Shown here in pieces: positions 8,322 to 16,083 of a DNA stretch of 64,000 nucleotides. Source of the stretch: Aquibium sp. ELW1220 (lineage in GTDB: Bacteria > Pseudomonadota > Alphaproteobacteria > Rhizobiales > Rhizobiaceae); NCBI RefSeq assembly GCF_030398385.1, contig NZ_JAOAOQ010000005.1, positions 1 to 64,000 of the forward strand, in the 5' to 3' direction. Below the pieces are notes generated by a model, which saw nothing but the letters and a program-made list of their open reading frames with translations, was not told the DNA's origin and ran no database searches. Numbering within the stretch: position 1 is the stretch's first letter; each line of letters begins with the position of its first letter. A program made the position numbers and the translations under genes.

Positions 8322-9653
8322 ATGTTCGAGATCCATCAGCTGAAGCCCACGCGCCGTGCCTTCCTCGGCCTGGCGGCCGCCGGACTGGCCGCCTCATCCA
8401 TTGCGTCGAGAGCGAGCGCCGAGAAGGTCCAGACCAAGGCGCGCATCGTCGTGGTCGGCGCGGGTGCGGCTGGAACCGCCATGGCCAACCGCCTCGTCCA
8501 GCGACTTGATGGAGCCGAGATCACCATCGTCGACGGTCGCGCGGATCACCTCTACCAGCCCGGCCTGTCGCTCGTGGCGGCGGGACTGAAGCCGTCATCC
8601 TATACCGTCTCCAGGACGACAGACTGGCTGCCGCGCGAGGTCAAGCTGGTCGCGGAAGCCGCCGCCGCGATCGATCCGGTGGCAAAGACCGTTACCACGG
8701 CCGGTGGCACCACACTTGCCTATGACTTCCTGGTCGTCGCGCCGGGCCTTATGCTCGACCACGACGCCATCGAGGGCTTTTCGCTCAATCTCGTCGGCAA
8801 GAACGGCATCGGCGCGCTCTATGCCGGCCCGGCCTATGCTGCACTCACCTGGCAGGCCGCGTCGAAATTCACCGCCGAGGGAGGTGTTGGTCTCTTCACC
8901 AGACCGGAAACCGAGATGAAATGTGCCGGCGCTCCGCTCAAGCACACTTTCCTCATCGAGGACATGGCCAGCCGCAGCGTCGGCAAGGGCAAGTTCGAGA
9001 TGCACTATGCGGCGCCGCAGGGCGCACTGTTCGGCGTGCCGATCGTCAGCGAGAAGGTGCGCATGCTGTTCGGGCAGCGCGGCATCGCCACCCATATGGG
9101 CCATACGCTCAAGGCCATCGATGCCGACCGCAAGCGTGCGACCTTTTCCCGTGCGGAAAAGGACGGCACGACCTCCATGATCGAGATGGACTACGACTAC
9201 ATCCACGTGATCCCGCCGCAGCGCGCGCCGGACGTCATCCGTCAGTCAGGCCTGTCTTGGGCCGACAAGTGGACCGACCAGGGCTGGGTCGAGGTCGACC
9301 AGAAAACGCTGCGCCATCTTCGCTATCCCGAGATCTTCGCGATCGGCGACGTGGCGGGTGTCCCCAAGGGCAAGACGGCGGCCTCGGTCAAATGGCAGGT
9401 GCCGGTGGTCGAGGACTATCTGGTCGCAGCGATCGAGGGCAGGGACGGGACGCTGTCCTATGACGGCTACACGTCTTGCCCGCTGATCACCCGGGTCGGC
9501 CGCGCGATGCTCGTCGAGTTCGACTACAACAACAACCTGGTTCCATCCTTCCCCGGCATCATCGCCCCTCTGGAAGAACTCTGGATCAGCTGGCTGATGA
9601 AGGAGGTGGCGCTCAAGGCCACCTACAATGCGATGCTGCGTGGAAAGGCCTGA
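8322..9653 (+). CDS. Sulfide:quinone oxidoreductase-type flavoprotein, Tat-exported
   Basis: A 443-residue FAD enzyme with a twin-arginine signal (TRRAFLGLAAAG, residues 10-21). The FAD motif VVVGAGAAG is around residues 43-51. Cys201 in KCAGAPLK and Cys386 in TSCPLITRVG correspond to the redox-active cysteine pair of sulfide:quinone oxidoreductases. It would oxidise sulfide to polysulfide or persulfide and feed electrons to quinone on the periplasmic face. A GGGGGGAAA site precedes the ATG. A flavocytochrome-c-type flavoprotein is less likely, as no heme subunit is adjacent. Confidence 0.85.
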   Translation: MFEIHQLKPTRRAFLGLAAAGLAASSIASRASAEKVQTKARIVVVGAGAAGTAMANRLVQRLDGAEITIVDGRADHLYQPGLSLVAAGLKPSSYTVSRTTDWLPREVKLVAEAAAAIDPVAKTVTTAGGTTLAYDFLVVAPGLMLDHDAIEGFSLNLVGKNGIGALYAGPAYAALTWQAASKFTAEGGVGLFTRPETEMKCAGAPLKHTFLIEDMASRSVGKGKFEMHYAAPQGALFGVPIVSEKVRMLFGQRGIATHMGHTLKAIDADRKRATFSRAEKDGTTSMIEMDYDYIHVIPPQRAPDVIRQSGLSWADKWTDQGWVEVDQKTLRHLRYPEIFAIGDVAGVPKGKTAASVKWQVPVVEDYLVAAIEGRDGTLSYDGYTSCPLITRVGRAMLVEFDYNNNLVPSFPGIIAPLEELWISWLMKEVALKATYNAMLRGKA

Positions 9654-9665
9654 GGAGGACCAGCG

Positions 9666-10019
9666 ATGAAGGAACTGACGTTCGAGACACTGCTCGCCGT
9701 GTTCGAAGAGATCTTCGGCCGGGGCCTGTTCTGGACGATGATGGCGGTCGCCGCGCTGGTGACCATCGTCTATCTCTATGTCCTCATCCGCGATCGATCG
9801 ATGTCGATGCGCAAGTTTCTCCTTGCGCAGTTGTCGATGCCCTTCGGCGCCCTGGCGGCCGTCCTTTTCGTCCAGTACATCACGAATTCGCACCTGCGCG
9901 ACGTGGGCGGTCCGATCGACGTGATCGTCCTGCTCGGGGTGGCTGCCATCGGTGCGACGGGCCTCGCCATCCTCGTCTACACGGCGCAATCGCTGGTGCG
10001 TCGAGCGCCGCACGCCTGA
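9666..10019 (+). CDS. Small membrane protein, probably DUF5368
   Basis: A 117-residue protein beginning 12 bases after the sulfide:quinone oxidoreductase gene, with its own GGAGG site. It has three hydrophobic segments (about residues 20-40, 53-73 and 83-108) and no catalytic motif. From memory it matches DUF5368, small proteins seen beside SQR genes; that assignment is recollection rather than a search. It may anchor or assist the exported SQR at the membrane. Confidence 0.65.
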   Translation: MKELTFETLLAVFEEIFGRGLFWTMMAVAALVTIVYLYVLIRDRSMSMRKFLLAQLSMPFGALAAVLFVQYITNSHLRDVGGPIDVIVLLGVAAIGATGLAILVYTAQSLVRRAPHA

Positions 10020-10133
10020 GCTACAAAACGTTGCGCGCCATATCAGCGGCCTGGCCGAACGCCGCGTGCGGGGCCGTTTGGTGCATCCGGACGGATGTTG
10101 CCTATGAGCGATCGCGACCTGCTGCGTCGGTCG

Positions 10134-10625
10134 CTACCAGCTGAGCTGCAGACCCGCATTGCCGCCGACGGAATCGCCGCTGAAGGCAACGCCGCCATAG
10201 CCGCTCATGCGGCCTCTGCCATCGGCGAAGAGACCGTCGCCGAAGGACACAGCACCCGACAGGCCGAAGGCGTGACTCTCCTCCGCCGTGCCCCAGTTGA
10301 TCCTGAGACCGAAAGTCTCCCCGGCGACAAGGTTCGGGCTCTGGAGTGCGTTGGAAATGGCGATCTGGGAGAATGTATCAATCCCCATCCGCTCTTCGAG
10401 CGCAGAAATTCGACGGGCCAGATCCGTTTCGCCGTACTCCGTTCCGTTGATCGTCTCGCGACGGGTCTGCCCGGTATTCGCATGAACGCAGGTTTCCGTG
10501 CCGGGTATGTAGAAGTATCCTGTTCCATACACATCGCACACCCGTACATACTCGACAGGGCCAGCCTGTGCCGACGTCGCCAAGACGAACCCCGCCAGAG
10601 CCAGTACTGAATCTCTTGCCTGCAT
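10134..10625 (-). CDS. Short outer-membrane protein: Porin_2-like head with a YadA-like anchor end
   Basis: A 163-residue exported protein. After a signal peptide (cleavage near ATSAQA) comes [19 protein letters not shown], nearly identical to the mature start of Brucella/rhizobial Porin_2 proteins. The long barrel of a porin is absent. A short coiled-coil-like segment ([14 protein letters not shown]) is followed by about 75 residues of alternating small and polar residues ending in aromatic Trp, like the membrane anchor of trimeric autotransporters. A perfect CtrA box lies just upstream. It is probably an oligomeric outer-membrane protein; its function is unknown. Confidence 0.65.
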   Translation of the reverse strand: MQARDSVLALAGFVLATSAQAGPVEYVRVCDVYGTGYFYIPGTETCVHANTGQTRRETINGTEYGETDLARRISALEERMGIDTFSQIAISNALQSPNLVAGETFGLRINWGTAEESHAFGLSGAVSFGDGLFADGRGRMSGYGGVAFSGDSVGGNAGLQLSW

Positions 10626-10649
10626 GGACCCCGCTCCCCGGAACAGAAA

Positions 10650-10666
10650 GTTAACCTAACGTTAAC
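10650..10666. promoter_or_regulatory. CtrA-type box
   Basis: GTTAACCTAACGTTAAC contains TTAA-N7-TTAAC, the full binding consensus of the alphaproteobacterial cell-cycle regulator CtrA, on both strands. It ends 24 bases before the start codon of the porin-like gene, close enough to overlap its core promoter. Confidence 0.65.
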
Positions 10667-10786
10667 CATCTTGTACATGCGCCGCGAGGCTGTCAACGCG
10701 AGAACGGCGCAACATGCCGTGCATTCCAGGGCGGACTCTCGTGCAGATCGGTCGACTGACGAAGCGGTACGCCGAGACCGGGACGA

Positions 10787-11779
10787 TCAGGCCGGCGAGG
10801 GGGCCGATACGGCCGCAAGCAGGGCAGGCGACAGGTCCGGCCGGACGCTCGAATGGCTCTCTACGGTCAATGCTGCAACGAGCGCTCCTGTTCGGGCGGC
10901 GGCGTCGAGGGATGCCCCCGACAGCAGTGCAAACAACGTGCCGGCAATCATCGCGTCGCCCGCGCCGGTGATATCCACCGGCCGCGCGGGGAAGGCGTCC
11001 TGAAAGCGCGTGCCCGCTTCCGTGATGATCGCCGACCCGCGTGCCCCCATAGTCACCACCACGTTGGCCGCTCCGCGCCCGCGCAACGCCGTGGCGGCTT
11101 CTATGGCGCTCAGCCGTTCTGCAGGACCGAGGCCAAGCAATGCGTTCGCCTCGTCCTCGTTGGTGAACAGCAGGTCGACAGCCGAGAGATCGCCGGGCAG
11201 GCGAAGCGCCTTTGGAGACGAAACGGTGTCGACCGCCAGCCGGAACCGCGCTTCGCACTTGCGCGCCATCAACGCCGCGATGGTGGCGGCCGGCAGGTTG
11301 CAATCCATGAACACCCAGTCGCAGGCGGCAAGCGCCGGCCAGGCGCGCCCGAGCACATCAGCACTGAAGGCTTCGAAAACGTCCATGTCGGCAATGCCGA
11401 GCGCCAGATCGTTGTCGGGGCCGAGTACGGCGACGTATTCGGCCGTCGGGTGGTTGTCGGTCATCTCGACGCTGTCCACGTCGACGCCCAGTTCCTGCAG
11501 ATGACGCAGCAGCGCGCGCCCTCCCTCGTCGTCGCCGACGACGGAAACGAAGCACATGTCGACGCCGAGCCGCGCCAGGTTCTCCGCCACGTTGCGCGCG
11601 ACGCCGCCGAAGCTGCGCGAACCGTGCGCCGGATTAGACGTGGCTGCAATGAGCGGGTTCCGGGCGTGATACTTCCGGTCCAGCACCGCACCGCCCAGGC
11701 AGGCGATGCGGCCCTCCGGCGCCATGCCGCCGGGCGCGGCGGCCTCGTTTGCCACCCCCGCCGATTGTCCCGCTGTCAT
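10787..11779 (-). CDS. PfkB-family carbohydrate kinase, pseudouridine kinase (PsuK)-like
   Basis: A 330-residue ribokinase-fold enzyme. Matches to PsuK include SNPAHGSRSFGGVARNVAENLARLG near residues 48-72, ALGIADMDV, FMDCNLP and the catalytic GAGDAM motif with its conserved Asp near residue 275. PsuK phosphorylates pseudouridine released from RNA. Its usual partner, the pseudouridine-5-phosphate glycosidase PsuG, is not adjacent and was not found in the window, so another nucleoside or sugar is possible. A GGAGG site precedes the ATG. Confidence 0.75.
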   Translation of the reverse strand: MTAGQSAGVANEAAAPGGMAPEGRIACLGGAVLDRKYHARNPLIAATSNPAHGSRSFGGVARNVAENLARLGVDMCFVSVVGDDEGGRALLRHLQELGVDVDSVEMTDNHPTAEYVAVLGPDNDLALGIADMDVFEAFSADVLGRAWPALAACDWVFMDCNLPAATIAALMARKCEARFRLAVDTVSSPKALRLPGDLSAVDLLFTNEDEANALLGLGPAERLSAIEAATALRGRGAANVVVTMGARGSAIITEAGTRFQDAFPARPVDITGAGDAMIAGTLFALLSGASLDAAARTGALVAALTVESHSSVRPDLSPALLAAVSAPSPA

Positions 11780-12082
11780 GATTCCCGTGCCTCCGATGAC
11801 GGACGCAATCCTGTCGCGCGCTTTCGGCGACGTTGTAAAGGGTGCAGTCGCGCCGGTCCCCTGCCGCCCGACGCGGCCGTCGCGCGGCCGGATCGTCGTC
11901 GGTGCCGTGGTGCCGTTCGATCCGCTTATCCTGATGAACGATACCGACGAGGCCGGCGTTGGCCTTCCGTTCCCTTCACGGGCTCCGACAGGCTCACCTG
12001 GGGGGAAGGCAACGACGCCAAGCTGGTCGCCGCCCCGATCGAGCGGTTGGCACGCCAGCAGGCCTGACCTCCGACCTCTGCC
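11780..12082 (+). other. 303-base gap with a weak, possibly decayed coding signal
   Basis: There is no gene I can support here. On the plus strand an ATG at 11796 opens MTDAILSRAFGDVVKG, and the same frame continues to PFDPLILMNDTDEAGVGLPF. A different frame then gives LTWGEGNDAKLVAAPIERLA ending at 12067. The frame change midway suggests a degraded gene or chance. No family was recognised. Confidence 0.2.
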
Positions 12083-12472
12083 TCAGCCCTCGATGCGCGC
12101 CTTGCCGGACGTGCCGTCGTCGCGCGTCCAGCCGATGCGCCCGGGACCGGTCGGCGTGATGGTGAAACAGGAGGTCTGGCCCTTGTACCAGGTCGGCCAC
12201 TTCTGGCAGAGGCGCTTGCCGTCCACCCACCAGCGGCCGGTCTCGGTCGGAGCGAAAAAGCGACCGAGCCCGAGCTTGGTGCCGTCGCCTGTCACCGCCC
12301 CGTTCGGCTTGTAGAACAGCGGGAACTCGCCGCCGAAGGGCGTCGAAAGAAAGATGCGCTTGCCGCTGACGAGGTCGTTAAGTCTGTCTCCGGCGAGCGG
12401 CTCGGAGGCCGCGGCGGCGGCGGTCACCATGCAAGTCGCGGCGAGAGCGGCCGCCAGTCGCTGAGCAGTCAT
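12083..12472 (-). CDS. Small secreted protein of unknown function
   Basis: 129 residues with a signal peptide (probable cleavage near AAAAA-SEP). The mature part is rich in Gly, Trp and Lys, with GRFFAPTETGRWWVDGKRLC and a second cysteine in TSCFTITP, so one disulfide is likely. Similar short proteins with a GRWW...LCQ.W pattern occur in rhizobia from memory, without known function. A GGAGG site lies before the ATG. It stands alone on the minus strand, followed by the gap upstream of the PsuK-like gene. Confidence 0.7.
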   Translation of the reverse strand: MTAQRLAAALAATCMVTAAAAASEPLAGDRLNDLVSGKRIFLSTPFGGEFPLFYKPNGAVTGDGTKLGLGRFFAPTETGRWWVDGKRLCQKWPTWYKGQTSCFTITPTGPGRIGWTRDDGTSGKARIEG

Positions 12473-12793
12473 GTCATGCCTCCGGTGGTGTATTCGCCGG
12501 CTTTACGCGGCGGACGACCGGACGGATCACCGCGTCTGTTCCGGCGTGGGCCGTGCCGGGCGACCGCCGCCGGTCGTGCTGGGCGGGATACACGCTGATC
12601 ATCTCTGCTACGCCATCCCGACGCTGGCTCTGCGCAAAGCAGAGCCGCTTCCGCATCCGCCGCGAACTGATGGAATGGCACCCGCCGCGGGATGGGATCG
12701 CCGGCACCGCGACCGGCGCCCTCGAAACGACGAAGGGCGGGAGGATTTCGCCTCCCGCCCTTCGTGTCCCTGCCGCCGGCCGGCGGGGCCGTG
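12473..12793. other. 321-base gap: terminator only
   Basis: Apart from the hairpin described separately, I see no gene. The open frames on both strands here have no recognisable protein features. Confidence 0.5.
12730..12765 (-). terminator. Terminator-like hairpin after ohr
   Basis: A perfect 15-base stem (arm CGAAGGGCGGGAGG and its complement) with a six-base loop begins 29 bases past the ohr stop. No long U-tract follows, so termination may be imperfect or factor-assisted. Confidence 0.7.
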
Positions 12794-13219
12794 TCAGACG
12801 ACGGTCGGCGTAATCGACAGTGAGCCCTTGGTCGCGTGCGAATAGGGGCAGACCTGGTGCGCGCCGGCGACGAGTTCCTCGGCGACCGAGCGCTCGATGC
12901 CCGGCAGCGCGACGGCGATCTGCACGTCGAGCCCGAAGCCCGGATCCTCGCGCGGGCCGATGCCGACGGACACCGAGACAGTTGCGTCGTCCGGTACCTT
13001 CACCTTCTTCTGACCGGCATAGAACTTCAGCGCGCCGAGGAAGCAGGCCGAGTAGCCCGCCGCGAAAAGCTGCTCGGGATTGTATCCCTCGCCGCCCGGG
13101 CCGCCCATTTCCTTCGGGACCACGAGCTTGAAGTCGACGGCGCCGTCGGCTGTTCTGGCACGCCCATCGCGGCCTCCCGTAGCGGTTGCGCTGGTGCTGT
13201 AGACGATCCTGGTGGGCAT
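12794..13219 (-). CDS. ohr: Organic hydroperoxide resistance protein, OsmC/Ohr family
   Basis: A 141-residue thiol peroxidase that reduces organic and fatty-acid hydroperoxides using two conserved cysteines, seen in GYSACFLGAL and VCPYSHATKG. The segment PEQLFAAGYSACF is typical of Ohr rather than OsmC. I chose the ATG at 13219 because it has an AAAGGA site and matches the usual N-terminus; the frame is open further upstream through the promoter. The promoter region holds a palindrome, as expected for an OhrR-controlled gene, but no ohrR gene is adjacent. Confidence 0.9.
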   Translation of the reverse strand: MPTRIVYSTSATATGGRDGRARTADGAVDFKLVVPKEMGGPGGEGYNPEQLFAAGYSACFLGALKFYAGQKKVKVPDDATVSVSVGIGPREDPGFGLDVQIAVALPGIERSVAEELVAGAHQVCPYSHATKGSLSITPTVV

Positions 13220-13241
13220 GACGGGTCCTTTGTATCGACAT

Positions 13242-13288
13242 CGATTAAATCGTGCGCGATAAATAGGAGTTGGAAGCAGGGATGTCAA
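13242..13288 (-). promoter_or_regulatory. Strong sigma70-type promoter of ohr with operator-like palindrome
   Basis: Read on the minus strand: TTGACA at 13288-13283, a 17-base spacer and TATTTA at 13265-13260. The palindrome CGATTTAATCG occupies 13252-13242, at or just after the expected transcription start. That is where a MarR-type repressor such as OhrR would block the gene. Confidence 0.6.
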
Positions 13289-13363
13289 CGCACAGGCGAT
13301 GATTGCGGAGGACGTCCCGACGTCGGACGGCGCCATGCAGGCCGATCCGGATCAGCAGGCGGC

Positions 13364-14734
13364 TCAGGCTACCTGCGCTCCGCCCACCCAGATGCGCGAG
13401 AGGTTCGGACGCGACGCCGTGTACAGGATGGTCTGGAGGAGGTTGTCACCGGCCTCGCCGCCCCACAGCCGGATGCCGCCATCGGCGGCCTCGCAGTCGA
13501 CCGAGATGGCGTCGAAGTGGCAGCCGGGCTCGAAGCGGCCGACCGGCAGGTCGAGCGCCGCGCCGCCGCCGGCGGTGGCGAGATGGAAGGCGTCGCGGAA
13601 GTCGATCCGCGCACCGGCGTGGCGGCTGCGGCTTGACGGCGGCAGGTCGGGATCGACGCCGCTCTCGAGCATGCGCGAAACCATCACCGCGCTGCGCATG
13701 GCGTCGAGGATTGTGGCGATCGGCCCGCCGGAGATGTCGGTGCCGAGGCCGACGCGGACGCCTTTCTCCAGCGCCGCCTTCAGCGGGAACACCGCTCCGG
13801 CGAAATAGGCGTTGGAGACCGGGCAATGCGCCACCGCCGTGCCTCGTGCGGCGAGCAGGTCCATGTTGTCGGGGGTGAGGAAATTGGCATGCGCCACGAC
13901 ACCGCCCTCGGTGAGCAGGCCGAACCGGTCGAGGCTCGCGGCATCGGTCATGCCATGACGGGCGAGCACGTGGCCATGCGCCCAGTCGCTCTCGGAGACA
14001 TGCGTCTGGACGCGGCAGCCGCAGTCGCGCGCGAGGTCGCCGAGGCTTCGCAGGGCGGCATCGGTGCAGGCGGGGATGAAGCGCGGGGTGACGACCGGCA
14101 GGACGCGCCCGTCGCCGTTGCCGGGCATGGTGCGGATGTGTTCGATCACCGCGCGCGTGCCCTCGACCGCGGCCTCGGGCGAGGCGTCGCGATAATAGGC
14201 CGGGCAGCCGGCGGGATCGTCCATCGCCACCTTGCCGACCAGCGCGCGCTGGCCGCGCTCGAGGCAGATCTCGGCGAGCAGGTTGCTTGCCTCGACATGC
14301 GCGGTGGCGAAGTAGAGCGCCGTCGTCGTGCCGTTCGCCAGCAGGTCGTCGACCAGTCGGCGGTAGACGCGGGCCGCGAAGGCGGTGTCGGCGTATTTCG
14401 CCTCGAGCGGGAAGGTGTAGCGGTGCAGCCAGACCTCCAGCGGCACGTCGAGCCCGCGGCCGAGCTGGGCATATTGCGGCGCGTGGACGTGGAGATCGAC
14501 GAAGCCCGGCAGGAGGACGGTGCCGACGGGCAGCGTCGCCAGCCTGCCCGCGCGGGACGCCTCCCGCTTGGCCTCGTCGTAGCCGGGTTCGCCGGGGCGG
14601 GTGACGGAGGCGATCGTGCCGTCGCCGCCGATGGCGATCAGCGCATCGTCGAGCGCCTCGACCGCGCCGCGCACCGGCGCGTGGAAGCCGCAGGCCAGCA
14701 GCGTCCGTCCGCGAAGGTCGAGCCGGTCGGTCAT
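13364..14734 (-). CDS. guaD: Guanine deaminase
   Basis: A 456-residue amidohydrolase converting guanine to xanthine and ammonia. Metal-binding HxH is in PGFVDLHVHAPQYAQLG, a guanine-deaminase signature, followed by the conserved TTTALYFATAH region, His in QTHVSE and the metal Asp in GLGTDISGG. Length fits the family. Its start overlaps the previous deaminase gene by four bases. It is the last gene of the leftward purine operon and feeds xanthine to the xanthine-dehydrogenase-type enzyme encoded at 33.9-37.5 kb. Confidence 0.92.
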   Translation of the reverse strand: MTDRLDLRGRTLLACGFHAPVRGAVEALDDALIAIGGDGTIASVTRPGEPGYDEAKREASRAGRLATLPVGTVLLPGFVDLHVHAPQYAQLGRGLDVPLEVWLHRYTFPLEAKYADTAFAARVYRRLVDDLLANGTTTALYFATAHVEASNLLAEICLERGQRALVGKVAMDDPAGCPAYYRDASPEAAVEGTRAVIEHIRTMPGNGDGRVLPVVTPRFIPACTDAALRSLGDLARDCGCRVQTHVSESDWAHGHVLARHGMTDAASLDRFGLLTEGGVVAHANFLTPDNMDLLAARGTAVAHCPVSNAYFAGAVFPLKAALEKGVRVGLGTDISGGPIATILDAMRSAVMVSRMLESGVDPDLPPSSRSRHAGARIDFRDAFHLATAGGGAALDLPVGRFEPGCHFDAISVDCEAADGGIRLWGGEAGDNLLQTILYTASRPNLSRIWVGGAQVA

Positions 14735-16083
14735 GTGCCGGCCTGGAGGCTGCGGTCGCGCAGCGCCAGCGCCTTCTCGCGGAACTTCGCGCGAATCTCC
14801 GCCTCGTCCACGCCGGCCAGCACGCGCTCCTCCATGACGATGCGGCCGTCGGTGATGGTCGTCGCAACGTCGTCGGCGCGCGCCGAATAGACCAGCGCCG
14901 CCGCCTCGTCATAGACCGGCAGGCAGTGCAGCCGGTCAAGGTCGACGATGATCACGTCGGCCTTCCGGCCCGGCGCCAGCACGCCGGTCTCGGGCCGGTT
15001 CATGGCGATGGCCGAGCCGGCCGTCGCCATCTCCAGCAGTTCGCCGGTCTTCAGGAACTCGACGTCGCCGGTCCTGTCCTTGTGGACCATGCCGGCGAAC
15101 TTCATCTCCTGGAACATGTCGAGCGCGTTGTGGCTGGCGGGCCCGTCGGTTGCGAGCCCCACCTGCACGCCGGCCGCCCGCAGGTCGCGCAGGCGCATCG
15201 TGCCGGAGTTGAGCTTGGCGTTGCAGCACGGGCAGTGGCCGATGCGAGTGCCGGTTTCCGCCATGATCGCGATGTCGTCGTCGGTGAGCTGCGTGCAGTG
15301 CGCGGCCGTCACGTCGGGGCCGAGGAAGCCCAGCGAATGCACCCACTTCACGGGCGTCGTGCCGTAGGTGTCGGCGACATAGGCGACCTCCTGCGGCCCT
15401 TCGGCGAGATGGGTGTGGATGGCCAGTTTCTCGGCGTCCGCCACCGCGCGCACGAGACGGAACATGTCGGCGCCGCAGGAATAGGGCGCGTGCGGCGACA
15501 GCGCGAGATGGATGCGGTCGCCGCCCGAACGGTGGTGTTTCGCCACGAGGTCACCGAAATTCTCCAGCGTCTTCCAGGACCAGTCGGTGATCGAGGCATA
15601 GATGCCGCGGTCGGCGAAGCCGTAGCCGAGCGTGGCGCGCAGCGGGATGCGCTGCAGCGCCTCGATCTGCGGCTCCACCGCATAGGCGTCGAAATGTTCG
15701 TTGAAACTGGTGATGCCCGCCTTGGCCATCTCCGCCAGCCCGGCGAGGCTCGCCCAGTAGAGCGTGTCGGGATCGAAATTGCGCTTCAGCCGCCACATGG
15801 TCGACAGCCATTCGAACAGCTGCACGTCCTCCAGGAGCCCGCGCAGCAGCATGTTGGAGGCGATGTGGGTGTGGCAGTTGACGAAGCCGGGCATCACCAC
15901 GCGCCCGCGGGCGTCGATTGTTTTCGCGGCCCCCGAGACGTCGATGGCGCCTGCGGGACCGACCGCCTCGATGGCGTTGCCGCGGATGGTGAGCGTGCCG
16001 CGCGCGATCGTCGCCGCCCCGCCCATCGGCAGGATGGTGGCATTGACGATGGCGATGTCGGGTCCGGCGGCGGGCGCCGTCAT
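14731..16083 (-). CDS. TrzA/SAH-deaminase-type amidohydrolase (purine or aminoazine deaminase)
   Basis: 450 residues. The HxH metal motif is in PGFVNCHTHIASNMLLRG. Further motifs are SPHAPYSCG, HTHLAEGPQEV, HCPCCNAKLNSG and the metal Asp in GLATDGPASHN. This pattern is typical of the TrzA/AtzA/MtaD branch, which deaminates methylthioadenosine, S-adenosylhomocysteine, triazines or related purines. Here it sits between an oxygenase subunit and guanine deaminase, overlapping both genes by four bases, so a modified purine is the likely substrate. The exact substrate is not readable. Confidence 0.85.
   Translation of the reverse strand: MTAPAAGPDIAIVNATILPMGGAATIARGTLTIRGNAIEAVGPAGAIDVSGAAKTIDARGRVVMPGFVNCHTHIASNMLLRGLLEDVQLFEWLSTMWRLKRNFDPDTLYWASLAGLAEMAKAGITSFNEHFDAYAVEPQIEALQRIPLRATLGYGFADRGIYASITDWSWKTLENFGDLVAKHHRSGGDRIHLALSPHAPYSCGADMFRLVRAVADAEKLAIHTHLAEGPQEVAYVADTYGTTPVKWVHSLGFLGPDVTAAHCTQLTDDDIAIMAETGTRIGHCPCCNAKLNSGTMRLRDLRAAGVQVGLATDGPASHNALDMFQEMKFAGMVHKDRTGDVEFLKTGELLEMATAGSAIAMNRPETGVLAPGRKADVIIVDLDRLHCLPVYDEAAALVYSARADDVATTITDGRIVMEERVLAGVDEAEIRAKFREKALALRDRSLQAGT

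Noticed and set aside
11796-11990. Possible NUDIX hydrolase start (MTDAILSRAFGDVV)
   Set aside because: Only the first dozen residues recall NUDIX proteins; no NUDIX box follows in any frame, so it is listed only as an uncertain coding remnant.
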